DNA from: Protostelium mycophagum
Taxonomy: Eukaryota; Evosea; Variosea; Protosteliida; Protosteliaceae
NCBI GenBank assembly: GCA_002081555.1
Contig: MZNV01002743.1
Location: forward strand, 1 to 64,000
Direction of reading: 5' to 3'
DNA length: 64,000 bases
A program made the position numbers and the translations under genes. Below, piece by piece: positions 1 to 11,838 of this stretch. The notes under the pieces were generated by a model. That model saw nothing but the letters and a program-made list of their open reading frames with translations. It was not told the DNA's origin and searched no databases. How positions within the stretch are numbered: the stretch's first letter is position 1; each line of letters opens with the position of its first letter.

Positions 1-240
1 GGGTCCATCTACATGTGGAGATATCATCACAGGATTAAGACTGGCCTGTTCTTCAGCAGGATAAGCAGGAAACAGTACATTGGAGTAATTCAAAATCTGC
101 AACAGCAATGGTCAACAGTACTGAATCTTTAAAGACAGAGAAAAAGTTACCTCTATAGAATTGGCATTTGGATCCCATTTCCAAGCAAGATTAGTGATCC
201 AGTCATCACGGGATGCCGTCTGGTCTACCACAAAAGACAT
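1..240 (-). CDS. Unrecognised protein, N-terminal part
   Basis: The gene starts at the ATG ending at 240 and runs off the left edge. Exon 1 (152-240) encodes MSFVVDQTASRDDW followed by a Trp-rich stretch (ITNLAWKWDPNANS). A 54-nt intron (98-151, GTAAC...TGCAG) separates it from exon 2, which reads ILNYSNVLFPAYPAEEQ and onward to the window edge. Both exons are open in the same frame across the join, which is the main support. I do not recognise the family. The translated part has no signal peptide or membrane segment. Nothing in the neighbourhood suggests a function. Confidence 0.5.
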
Positions 241-589
241 CTTCTTTCCTTCTGTATATATATGATAAAATGAAGATGTAGACTCTGTCAATCTTTACAA
301 CCGCTTCCTCTATCGCTTTATCAATGGCCATTCTCACCGTGACTGGGGAGCCGCCATGCTATTTTGGGTCATAAGATCAGAAATTGCCAATGTTTGTACG
401 GCCGAAAATTTTTCCAGAAAGTACCGGCGGAACAAATCCGCCAAATCCTCGCCACCGAACTGATGTCTATGACTGAAAATGATGTCATTTCTTGCCTTAG
501 TGATATTTTCACCATTTAAATGAAGAATGCCATGAAAACTAACAAATACATAAGGAGAAATAAATAGCGCAAAAATGTGCATTGTGTCT

Positions 590-1139
590 TTTTGTGTAGA
601 TATCGCAACATTTTGCGAAGCGAATTTCTGCAAAACAGCCCAGCCAGCCGTGACGCCCTGGCACTTTGTGGCTCAACTTGTATTTGTTATCTAATGATGT
701 GATTGTCACCAACACTGTACAAAGCATGCTCAAGATGTCTGTAAAGTGTTGTTATATAACAGTCTGTCAAAAATATAAAATCAAGTTATTCTGTATTTGA
801 TGAATAACAGTCTGTCAAAAATATAAAATCAAGTTATTCTGTATTTGATGAAAGCAGTTAACTAGATGTCATGACATCTTTTTGCGATATTCGCGAAGCG
901 AAAAATTTCCGCAAAACAGCCCAGCCCTGACACCCTGGAACTTTGTGGCTCAACTTGTATTTGTTATCTTGATAGAATGCTGTGGTTGTCACCAACACTG
1001 TACAAAGCATGCTCAAGATGTCTGTAAAGTGTTGTTATAATTGTCACTAACACTGTACAAAGCATGCTCAAGTCTGTAAAGTGTTGTTATATAACAGTCT
1101 GTCAAAAATATAAAATCAAGTTATTCTGTATTTGATGAA
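590..1139. repeat. Cluster of local duplications between two minus-strand genes
   Basis: The 880-nt gap between the gene ending at 240 and the kinase stop at 1121 is built partly from copies of itself. A segment with TTTTGCG, GCGAAGCGAA, CAAAACAGCCCAGCC and CAACTTGTATTTGTTATCT occurs at about 592-691 and again at about 880-969. A 40-nt unit running from CAACACTGTAC to GTAAAGTGTTG occurs at 710-751, 993-1034 and 1048-1086. A 49-nt unit starting ATAACAGTCTGTC occurs at 756-804, 804-852 and 1091-1139. The last of these contains the stop and final codons of the kinase gene. Copies are nearly identical, so the duplications look recent. The stretch 241-589 has no convincing gene. Confidence 0.9.
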
Positions 1140-4100
1140 CTTTTGGATTCCTTGAGCAACTGTGCTGCCATCTGTCTCACCAGGGCAGAGGCATCGTTCT
1201 CCGCCATAAAGCGTACGACCTTTAACAACTTGTTCTTTCTCAAGAACGCGTCGGAATTATTGGACATGATATTCAGAGCCTTGAGAACGGATACTCTTGC
1301 GTGTGGTGTGGGATGGTTCAAGCTCTGCTTCATCATTCTTGTGAAGTTTTCGTCTGAGGCCAGCATCTTGGCAATCTCCGAAGATGCGTTGAGTATCTAC
1401 ACATGTCAGGCTTGTTTGTTTCTTTTTGTCACCTTGATGGCGGAATCAACGAGATTAGGGAGCTGATGGTCCAGTGCTCCATCAAAGACCATAGTCAATA
1501 TCTTCACGCTCCTCGCATCCTTTAATATTTTTTCGCTCTTGGCTGTCTCAATCTCGATACTAGAGAGGTCAAATGGATAAGATTTAGAATAAATAAACAC
1601 CATGTGGCGATGGCCTCCATTGCTTCTGGATCGAATGCTCTCGTGGATCTCTCTTCTAATAATTCGAGGTAAAACTCCAGTCCCTTGCTTTCAAACAGTG
1701 CAGCTCTCGTCACTGGTGATGTCTTTGATAATTCACATAACAGGGGCACCGCAAATTCTTTCAGTGGCTTATTTCTATCCACTACAAATCTCAAGAATGG
1801 GATGAGTCCGGCCTTCACTGCAGCCTCTTGGTGTGGCTTATTGTAAAGTCTGCATATGTAGTATAATATTAATGTGACTGGGTGAATAATGTCCTGTATT
1901 CATCAGCATCCATTTGATATTATCTACTCTCACCTTTGCAAAATCATTCTCCTTGACAAACCACATTCCAATGCGGCAGAGTGAATCAACGAAGATAGAT
2001 AATGTAGACAATGCGAATCTGTCTCCGGATAGATTACGAATCACACTCAAGGCTAACGGCAGTTCTTTTGAACGTGGTGACATCTTTTTCATTGCGTCCA
2101 GAAACCCTTATAATATATTTAGACTATTTCCAATATGTATGTACTCACTCGGTAATACTTGTGGGGAGCACATTCCTTTCTTGATTTCGGCGTCACCCAT
2201 TGAGAAGGATTTAAATATCAACATAGTCTTCTCCAATATACTGAGCTCCTCTTCATCTTTTGTGATTGTATCATCCTCCACCATACATATTAGTGTCTGC
2301 GCCAGTGGTCGTAATAAATTGATATTCATAAACAAATGCAGGTATTCGTTCTTTGGTGTCATGCTCTGTACAATTCATTATGAGTTGATCATATCATCCT
2401 ACCTGTGCTTGAGGATTCAATATCCTTGATATACACCCGATAGATATGGTTACAAGATCTTTATCTTGTTTGTAATCTCCATCCAAGAAATCACACAACA
2501 TAGTCAAACCACCTTATCAGTCAGATCAACACAATATATCATAAATACTCACCACAGGCTAAGAACATCTGAAGTGTCTCTGGAGTTGATATCGCGCATT
2601 GAGCAAAGTATGCTGTATATAACCGAGTCACTACAGGCTTTGACGGGTCGCATATATTGATGATTGCAGGAATGACGCCCATGACACACATATTAACCAA
2701 TATATCCTTATCATTGATGATCTAGAGAGGTAAATACTGATCATAGTAGAATAATAGAGGACATACATTAACAATGAGGCGTAATACGGCATTCTGAGTG
2801 ATGGTGCTATCTACGTCGAGCATTGCGATCATAGGAAGTAACCCATGATTTGTAATTAGTTTTCTCTTCACTTCGGCATGTTCCATGAATATCACATACA
2901 GCTCCGCACATGTCTCTTTCACCTATAAAGGTTAGTTATTCTGTTTATCAGTCTTCATACTCTGTCTTCTGGTGCATCAGGCTTCAACAATTGGATCAGG
3001 TCCTTTATCCTCTTAATCAGCTCATCTTGTGCTCTCTCTCTATTAATCGCCTCCTCATCCACAAATGCCTCATCCTCGAATATCAATTCTTCGTCAAAAT
3101 CTTCATCTTGTGCCTAGAAAATTATAAAGATCATTCAATAATCTACTCCTACCTTCAATTTCTCGAGCTTTCCACCCAAGTTTGTAGACTTTAATTTCTG
3201 TATATCACCAAAATCACCACCGAAATCATCATCTTGTTCCTCTCTGTACCTCTTGATTGCCTATCCTATTCAATTATCTTACTTCATTCATCCACTTACC
3301 TCCGCCTTGTAATCTTGCGCTGCGAGTTCGTTTTTGGGAGCTTTTGCGGAAGCATTGGCCATTGGAGCATCATCTATCTCTGCATCCCAGTCTATCTCTT
3401 CTTCCGATGAAAATTTCACTTCCTATTTTTGTTATCTTTTGCGCATTTGACAGATAAAGACCTTCAAGGCGAGCTTCCCAAGATCTGGAAAATCTAACCC
3501 ATCTAATTTTCCGAAATCGACAGATGCACCGAGGTCTCCCAATGATAGTTCTCCCAGATCTCCAAATCCCAAGCTGTCCTTTCTGAGAAGATCTCTCTTA
3601 CTCTCTTTGGTGTCAAGAGTGGGTGCATCAAGTGTTAATTTCACTGCCTCCACTCCTCCAAACTCCGCATCCCAGTCTTCTTCCTCCTGCATTTATCAGC
3701 ATCTCCTCCATTGTACTTTGGAGATGCGTTTGTACCTCCACGGGAGCGGGTTTAACCGCGGGTGTCTTTATCTGTGGTTTCTTTGTCTCTTTTAGTTCTG
3801 GTTGTTTATTTACTTGTCCTTTATTGAAAGATAACGATCCTGACACACCAGCACTCTGTTCTCATCAATATACATAAATAATTAAAACATATATGTAATA
3901 TATATACATAATACATTTATATCTTCACGTACTGATGATTGATTCTTTTGCTTCAAGTTTTCTCTCATACGATCTTTCATCACTGCCGTCAATGTCATGA
4001 CCTGTAACAGTTGGTCTCTATAATTTGAACAACAATGAATGATATATTACCTCCATGAGCTCTGCTTGATCCTCTTGTCTCTGATTTTTTTTCGTTGGTG

Positions 4101-6621
4101 CGGTCTGGGATGTTATTAATCTAATTTTTGATGATGAATATATAACTTTTGATGATGAATATATAACTCACTTCCTTCTCCAGCTCCTCGTTGTAGTTCT
4201 CCAGCACTTTCACATCCTTGGCGATGTTGGCGGGTCCATCAGATACCTTCTTTATGTCTAACCACGCGTGTTTCAGTAGTACTCTGGCTGGTGTTCGCAT
4301 ATTTACATCCTTATGAAAACAGGACATCAAGAAATTACTCAGTGGCTGTCGGATTCAGTACAATTTCTTGTTATAAAGGATATTACGATAGATATTCCTG
4401 GGGGAAGAGGTGGATGATCGTCCTCAACCATCTTGTACATCGCTGAGAATGGATCGTGACTGAAGTATGGTGGTTCTCCTTTCAATAACTCTATAATCGT
4501 ACACCCTAAACTCCTATTTATTGTCATCCAACTACTGATATCTCTAATTACTGACATATCTAATTACACTTACCATACATCAGATTGAGATACTGCACCT
4601 CTGAATTCTATCACTTCAGGAGCCACTATGATGATGAATATATCAATTACTCAATATATACGTACTGTAATATGGTGTTCCTGCAGGTGTACCATCTTCG
4701 CCTTCACCATCTCCCTTTAATGAATTTAATTTTACCGACACTCCAAAATCCGCCAATTTCACTCCTCCGTCCTTTGTAATGAGAATCTGTAATATATTAT
4801 ATTACTAAATAGCTCTTATTATTCACATTATCTGGCTTAATATCACGGTGTATAACTCCTGTATATTCATCAATCCTAATACTTTATGAATACTAGTAAA
4901 GTAGAAAAGTTACCTTGTTCATGTAGATAGATGAGACCAGTGAGTACTTTCTTTATGTATGTCTTACACAATGGCTCCGGAAATCTTCCGTATTTCTTTA
5001 CCATGGTAGCCATACTACCGTTCTCTACATACTCCATAACGATGGATAACTCCTTCCCTTTTCTTATGTGCCCAACATATCGTGTAATGTTCTCGTGGTT
5101 CAACGATTGCAACAGCTCGATCTCGGACTACAACCATAATTAAAATACTGTATCCCTATGTTATTTCACCTGCAGTCCTTCCACAACATTACGATTTGCT
5201 CCCTTCAAATTCAATTGTTTGATAGCCACGGTATTTCCTTCAAATAAATGCAATGCTTTATAGACAACTCCATAAGCTCCCCTATTATCAATAATTATAT
5301 CATAATCTACAGTATACACTTTAGAAGAAATAAATACTTACTTTCCAAGCTTATCGATTAATATCTAGAGAGGTTATTATTGGGAAGGATGATTCGTACT
5401 TACATAATCACCAACTTGTTCTCTGCTCTCCATAGCACCTCCCTGCTTCTTCTCCTCTTCTTCCTCATCTTTCTCTGTCTTCTTCTTCCTCTCTATCTTC
5501 TTCTCCTCTCTGCATCCCATCAACTCCAACAACATCTACTTCACCCTTACCTGGGGGATTCCCGAAGACTCGCCTTCTTTGTTTTATTCAATTCTAAAGT
5601 CTTGCTCTGTTCGTTCCATCAATCATTCATCAAAATATCAATAATTCATCAAAATATCAATAATACATCAAAATATCAATAATACATCAAAATATCAATA
5701 ATTCATCAAAATATCAATAATTCATCAAAATATCAATAAATCACCGGTGAGGAAGACAGTGAAGGACTGTTGGCAGATAAATGTAAGCTTGGGGTTGGGA
5801 TACTAACGGGTGGGGAGGCTGTAGAAGGGGCATGTTGAAGGGCCGTGGCTCTTGATAATGATGATGTTCCGTCGCTCAAGCTTCCCTCTGGACTTGAAGC
5901 ACCTCATATTTTCAGTCATCAAATTAACAATATATAGTAGTTAACTCATTATGGATTCAGCCAAACCTTTCCTGTACGCTCTCTGCAACAAAGTTGCAAA
6001 AACTGAAGAAATTGTACATTTTAAAGTTTTAAAGATTTGTATTATTTTTTTTCTGAATATGTTATATAAAGATTAAATATTGAATTCACCAGAACTTATA
6101 TCGGAAGTGATAGAAGGAGCAGAGGAACCAGATCTCATTCTCGTCTCTATCTTGAATTGTGGCATATTGTTGATCTCATTCCTACCCAAAGACTTTTTAC
6201 TCTTATCTTTCTTATCATCCTATACTCCTCAGTATATATGTTATTATACTTATGTACCTTCTTTTCTTTCATAGTATCACGCCGTACAGTCCCTGGTGAT
6301 ACGATCGAGGAGTTTCGCTGCATTACTCCTGTGGGCACAAAGGAGGTTCCACCTGGTGTGAGGGGAAGTGGTTGAGTCTGAAAGGGAATGGACACAGGTG
6401 CCTGGATGGCTATGTTGCTTAGTGAAAAACACTGTGTCTTTTTATGGAGGAGAGTATGAGATATTCCTCAAATGTGACTCTTAGTATGTACCTTTCGTGA
6501 TCGTGATAGGAGCAGAGGCGTTATGGCTCGACAATGGTTGCCCACATACTTTACATTTATTCTTTTTCCTCCAGCTAGTGCTGGGCACGTAACCTGTGCA
6601 AGCAGGAACTGAGGAACTCAT
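1121..6621 (-). CDS. SepA/Cdc7/MAP3K-epsilon-type Ser/Thr kinase with C-terminal ARM repeats
   Basis: This is a STE-type protein kinase of the septation-initiation (SIN) family: S. pombe Cdc7, Dictyostelium SepA, plant MAP3K-epsilon. The start at 6621 gives a short N-terminal Cys motif (NKCKVCGQPLSSH), then a Ser/Pro-rich linker. The kinase domain runs from about 5395 down to 4200: GDYILIDKLGKGAYGVVY (Gly loop), VAIKQL (ATP lysine), HRDIKPDN (catalytic loop), ADFGVS, then APEV, and SLGCTIIELLKGEPPY. A coiled coil and acidic segments rich in DFGG and DWDAE follow (4200-3000). ARM/HEAT-like helices fill 2930-1121 and end in SSSNTE. All catalytic residues are present. The family acts at the spindle pole or centrosome to time cytokinesis. 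It has more than 15 short introns, one holding a minisatellite. Family assignment is firm; individual splice joins are less so. Confidence 0.88.
5622..5735. repeat. 19-bp minisatellite, six copies, in a kinase intron
   Basis: Six head-to-tail copies of ATAATTCATCAAAATATCA, differing at one or two positions. They fill most of one 138-nt intron (about 5607-5744) of the SepA-like kinase. The flanking exons join in frame as LSSSP/SKTLEL. Confidence 0.93.
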
Positions 6622-6843
6622 TTAGAAGTCCACACTACATTAAATCAATCGATGCAAAATTGTCGGTCATTAGTCAACCGATTACAAGACTGTTTCACCT
6701 TCCGTTGTTGCAGAGTTCGGCTTTACCTTCTGTTATGACTTATCGTGAGCGGTTGGTGATCTGGTTCCATCGGGGGCAAATCAATCGCATTCCTGCGAAT
6801 CTGCGAAATTCGAACAAAAGAGAGAAGAACAGTTTGTATTGAG

Positions 6844-9110
6844 TTACACTTTGCTCTTAATGTACCATCCCCATTGTCCTGGCTCTTTCACTTGGTAGCT
6901 CGTTACTTGCTTCACTTCCAAGTAGTTCTCCAGTCCAAAAGTGCCGAGTTCTCTGCCGATACCACTCTGCTTCATTCCTCCCCAAGGACACTGGCAGAAG
7001 GCAGGCTATGTATTCATCAGTAAATATAACATTATATATAGAGTAGAAATAACATCATATATAGAGTAGAAATAACATCATATATCATATAGTAGAAATA
7101 ACGTCATATATCATATGTGCGCACCTGAGAGCAGTTCACCCAGACTATTCCGGCACGGAAAGCCTTGACAAAGCGCTTTGTTCGAGCTTCATCTTTGGAT
7201 ATAATGCTAGCTCCCAGCCCAAAGACGGTGTTGTTGGCCAGCCTGATCGCCTCCTCTTCTGTATTGAATGTCATCACCTGCAGCTGTCATCATCATATAT
7301 CTTAAATAAAGCTTACAGAGAGTACCGGACCGAAAATCTCCTCTTTCCATACTGTGTCATTCTCTTTCACGTCTACGAGTATCGTTGGTTCCACAAAATA
7401 TCCCTTGCTTAAATGTGCAGGTCTCTGTCCTAATACATCCTTCAGCTTCCAACATCTTAAAATAATAAATACCTCCGGTCATAACTCTGGCCCCTTCCTT
7501 TTTGGCTGTCTCGATGTATTTGAGAACCTTCGAATATTAATCAAATGGATAGATATAGTAGATATGTTGGTGATCAATAGATCACCTTCTTGTGTTGTGA
7601 GTCGTTGACAAGAGGTCCTATAGATGGATCTTCCTTGGAAAAAGGATCTCCTACGTGAATCTACAACCCGTCAATTTATCTATTCTTTTTGGATTTTATT
7701 GTTCAACAGTGAATCGAGAGTAAATAAATAGTGAATAAAGAGTAAATAAATAGTGAATAGAGAGTAAATGAATAGAGAGTAAATAAATAGAGAGTAAATA
7801 AATAGTGAATAGAGAGTAAATGAATAGTGAATAAAGTGACCTTCTTCGTCTCTTCGGCTAATCTCTTCAACAATCTATCGGCAATATTTTGATGGACAAT
7901 TAATCTCGAGGTGGCACTGCATATTTGTCCATTCGTCCAGAAGATTCCAAACATGATCCATTCCACTGCATCTACCACCTCAGCGTCCTTTTCTTCATCA
8001 TTATAATCCCTAATATATATTATCATGGATAAATAGAACTCACATCAAATACGACGATGGGGCTCTTTCCGCCGAGCTCGAGAGTGACATTCTTGATGGT
8101 GGCTGATGCCTCACGCATGACAGTGCTTCCGGTGGCAACACTTCCAGTAAATGCGACTTTATCCACGTCAGGGTGACGAGATAATGGGCCTCCCACATCT
8201 ACAACACTTCATACGGTCACCATATAATAATCTTCTCACCAGCACCATATCCATTGATCACATTGAAAACCCCGGGGGGAAGACCAGAGTCATGTACAAT
8301 CTGGGCAAATTCCAAGGCTGTGATGGGGGTTACCTCAGAGGGCTGAGGTTATCAGTACCATCTACAATGGAGGTATTCACCTTTAATACGACTGTACATC
8401 CAGCAGCAAGAGCGGGAGCGATCTTCCAAGTGAGCATGAGAAGGGGCTACAGATTGTCAAAGGAGTTTGTGTGTTGGAACTCACATAATTCCAAGGGATA
8501 ATCGCCCCAACAACACCGACAGGGGAGTATTGGATGACAGAGTTAAATCGATCATCGGGTATCTTGACCTCCTGATCTTGCCTTTCGTCTAACTTCTCCG
8601 CAAGACCAGCATCTGTTTTTTGTGAGGTTAGTCCCGTGACACGTCATCATTACTCACAATATTCGAAACAGGCAGAGACATCATCGACGTCCAACTCTGC
8701 CTCTCTATGAGGCTTTCCACAATCTGTGGCCTCAAGTTTCGCAAGAAGCGTCTTCTTCTCTGCGACGCCCTTGGCTATTGCACGAAGATACTTGGCACGT
8801 TCTGAGCCAAGCAAAGTGGACCACGCTCCGGGTCTTCACAGTGTCAGAAAATTGTTTTTATGGTTGCATCTTACCCTGATTGAACCTCAAAAGCTCTTCT
8901 TGCTGCTTGAACAGCAACATTAACGTCTTTCTCTGATCCTCCTTTGACGTGGGTTATAACTTCCTCGGTGGAAGGATTTATGACTGGAATGGACTTTCCG
9001 CCATCAATAGGGTCTGTCCATTTTCCGTCAATATAAAGTTGTGTTTTGAATCTATTGATGGGTCAGCTAATTTATTGTACAGGAACATCTCACTGGTGAT
9101 TGTTGGTCAT
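6844..9110 (-). CDS. ALDH10-type aldehyde dehydrogenase (betaine/aminoaldehyde dehydrogenase)
   Basis: This NAD-dependent enzyme oxidises betaine aldehyde or other aminoaldehydes to acids. Exon 1 is only 17 nt (9094-9110, MTNNHQ split by a 42-nt intron). It joins in frame to [20 protein letters not shown], the usual ALDH N-terminus. The catalytic cysteine lies in [18 protein letters not shown], almost the plant ALDH10 signature. The end reads [15 protein letters not shown], then [19 protein letters not shown], with TAA at 6844-6846. The C-terminal SKV resembles a weak peroxisomal PTS1, but I would not rely on it. At least eight introns are visible; two carry short tandem repeats. The 5' end faces the TPR gene 107 bp away. 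The family call is firm; the substrate is inferred. Confidence 0.9.
7026..7115. repeat. Degenerate tandem repeat in ALDH intron
   Basis: About four copies of a 22-25 nt unit containing AGTAGAAATAACATCATATAT, inside an intron of the ALDH gene. Confidence 0.85.
7709..7838. repeat. Tandem repeat of GTGAATAGAGAGTAAATAAATA-like units in ALDH intron
   Basis: Units of 15 and 22 nt built on AATAGAGAGTAAATAAATAG and AATAGTGAATAG alternate across most of a 180-nt intron (7661-7840). The intron ends on the coding strand in TTGTAG, before the exon encoding [17 protein letters not shown]. Confidence 0.88.
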
Positions 9111-9217
9111 TTTGTGGATTGTAAAATACAACCAATTTTCAGCGTTTGCGTAATTGATTGGTCAAACCCGGGTGAATTCAGATCACCAATCAGAGCAATC
9201 CAGATCGATTATCTGAA
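9111..9217. promoter_or_regulatory. Divergent promoter with three CCAAT boxes
   Basis: Only 107 bp separate the ALDH start (minus, 9110) from the TPR-protein start (plus, 9218). The stretch contains ACCAAT at 9131-9136, GATTGGT at 9156-9162 and its mirror ACCAATC at 9185-9191. The last two form an inverted pair around CCCGGG. CCAAT boxes are bound by NF-Y in most eukaryotes and are typical of bidirectional promoters; the function here is inferred. Confidence 0.5.
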
Positions 9218-11741
9218 ATGCAGAGAGTTTTCTTAGGAGGCGGAAGAAGAATGATCCCAATCACCTCTGGAGTGAGGCGTATGCATTCGCCCACCTTGTG
9301 TCACCAGAAGCTACCGATCATCCCTGTAAGAAATTATGTAGAAGGTGGGAGGGTAACCATTAGACAAGACTCATTAGTACAGTATCATTCCTTGACAAAG
9401 TTGGTGCTTCAAGTTTTCCCAAATTGATGAGAGATGGCGAGAAGTGATTGCACTTTATTGCAACGTACTCTAAACTTTTCAGATATGTGAAATCAAATCC
9501 TGAGAGAGCCGTTGATCTCTTCCAGAGAGCTTTGAAATTAGAACCAAAGAATGATCAAGTAGTGCAGAACATCATCAAAGTGCGGGAAGAGATCATTCGC
9601 GGTCTGGCCGCTACTACTTCGGAAGAACAGGTGGTCATTATTCTATCCAACATTATTCATGAGTGTGTTGTGATGCGTATTAACCGCATCATATTTCAAA
9701 ATTATATTCTGTACCATCTTGCATAAAATTGCACATACAGGTCTTCGTTATGAGAACACATGTTCTTGAGACATTGATCATCCAATAATATTAAAAATCT
9801 GAACAATGAAGGTGAAAGAGGTGACAGAGCCTCACTTGAATGAGCTCAGAAAAGACCTTGATCTCTTAATTCTCTTGAAGCCTTCTTCTCAAAATAGAAA
9901 AGTTAGAGCAGTATATCTCTCCATGTGGTTTGATGACCTTGAAGGTACATATTTTCTTTCAATATTCTAAAGATATTATGGTTATTATCTCATAATTACC
10001 AATCAAATCGGTCAAATTGAATATTTAGTCTGAATATTGAAATGAGCGTCTATGGTCTAAGGGTATGATACGTGCTTCCCAAGCATGCGACCCGGGTTCG
10101 AGTCCCGGTAGACGCACATGTTTTTTAGATCGGTTGGTCTGAAAGAAACAGGAGCAGCGCAAGACTACCTTGCGTGTTTGAAGGAAGACCCTCAGGATTT
10201 TGATACAATCATGATGCTCTGCCAATTAGAACAGAACAGACGAAGATATCCAGAGGCACTGAAGTATATCTCAGATGAGTTCATCAATGTTCCAGAGGAG
10301 AAGGTTCCTGAGCTTGTGCACACTCACAAATTAATTTTCATCAGAAAGCGCACATAAAGACTGTAAGAGCGAAGATATATTCTGCTATGGGGAAAGCTGA
10401 TGAAGCAGTAAGAGAGCTCACAGAAGCGATTCAAGTGAATCCGGACACAATCGGAGCTAATCTGATGCTAGGTTCTTTCTTGAGGTGAAGATACATATTA
10501 TTCTGAGCTGATCAGAATAGAAAAATGGATCCCCAAGCGGCAATGAATCATTTCAATAGAGAACTCATGGTTTGCGCAAAAGACAGAGCCGTGACAGCCT
10601 CGACATTTGCGACGAGAGGAGTGTTATTCTTAGACATGAACAAGCCTCAGGAGGCTATAAATGACCTGCAGAACTCGTACAACATCCTACCAGGTCAATT
10701 TGCACTCTTAATCAAATTCTGATAAGATATAGATCCTTCTATATTATCATTGATTGCAAATGCTTACGAAGAAATGGATAACATTGAAGAGGCCATCAGA
10801 TATTATACAAAATCAATAGATATTATGAAAGACGAAAAGAGGTCCGTACCAGAATATCTGAGAAGGGCCAGGGTGAGATTCTACAATCATACGGAGATCA
10901 GCTGAGCTTGACAGTGCTACATCGCAAAGAAAAGATATCATGATGCCGTGAGAGACTTTTCTGTGGTTCAGATGTACGATAAGAAAGGAGCGTACGCGGA
11001 TGTGGACATGTACGGTGAACGTGCAGAGTGTTATCTTGCCGATTTCATGCATCCAGCTGCGAAAAAAGCGGCGCAGGAATACGTCGAAGTGACGGACGGA
11101 AGCGTGAGAGCGAGAGTGCTGAGATTTGACATCTTCTTGCAGCTAGAAGAAGCCAGATACAACGAAGACACTGATCTTGTTGTGAAAGATATGGAATCAC
11201 TGCTGGAGACAGACAGGGAAGAGGTTGGTCTTGGAAAATCTTCAAAAAATCAAATCTGAAATGATAAGGTGTTGAGATGGAGGCCAGAGGCATTAGTATT
11301 TATGGGAATACACTTCAAAGAATTGGAACAATGGGAGAAAGCAGTCCAATACTTCGACACAGAACTCGAGAGAAACTTCTCAGAAGACAGAAGTGACATA
11401 TTAGGTCACAAATCGATGGTTAGTTTCAGTACATATCCAATTCCATTTTGAAGATTGAAGAATGATGCTTCCAGTGCCTGTATCAATTGGGCAGAGATGC
11501 GGATTGTATTGAAGCCATAAACGAAGCCATTCAATTGAATGAGACAAGGCCAGATTTCTACGTGATCAGAGGCAGATCTTATAGAAGGTTGAAGAGACTA
11601 CCCGAGGCAATAGAAGATTTCGAAATGGCAATAGAACACAGGAAGCCCTACGATGATCCAAGTTTTAGAGACAAATTTGAGGAGGAAAGAGATGCAATAA
11701 TTGAGGAATTGGAAGAGATGGAGGAGGCCAAACCAGAATAA
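9218..11741 (+). CDS. Mitochondrially targeted TPR-repeat protein
   Basis: The N-terminus MQRVFLGGGRRMIPITSGVRRMHS is rich in Arg and Ser with no acidic residue for about 40 positions, as expected of a mitochondrial presequence. Tetratricopeptide helices follow in successive exons: NPERAVDLFQRALKLEPKND, GKADEAVRELTEAIQVNPD, NKPQEAINDLQNSYNILPG, LEQWEKAVQYFDTELERNF, DCIEAINEAIQLNETRPDFY and RLPEAIEDFEMAIEHRKP. The end is an acidic EELEEMEEAKPE with TAA at 11739-11741. TPR arrays bind partner proteins. I cannot match it to a named family (Tom70-like is possible, but no N-terminal membrane anchor is visible). One intron (about 9944-10145) contains a complete tRNA gene; splicing around it restores the frame as FDDLE/ETGAAQDYL. 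Confidence 0.8.
10046..10116 (+). tRNA. tRNA-Gly (anticodon CCC)
   Basis: A 71-nt cloverleaf. Acceptor arms GCGTCTA and TAGACGC pair perfectly, with discriminator A. The D arm (A box) is TGGTCTAAGGG. The anticodon stem-loop CGTGC-TTCCCAA-GCATG gives anticodon CCC. The T arm CCGGGTTCGAGTCCCGG carries the B box GGTTCGAGTCC. No intron and no encoded CCA. It lies in the sense direction inside an intron of the TPR gene. Confidence 0.95.
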
Positions 11742-11838
11742 GACGATATGTCTCGAGATATCTTTAATCACTTGGTTTCACACGAGATATTTCATTTATG
11801 AATCTTTGTATGTCAGTGATATATTTATATCTATTGCT

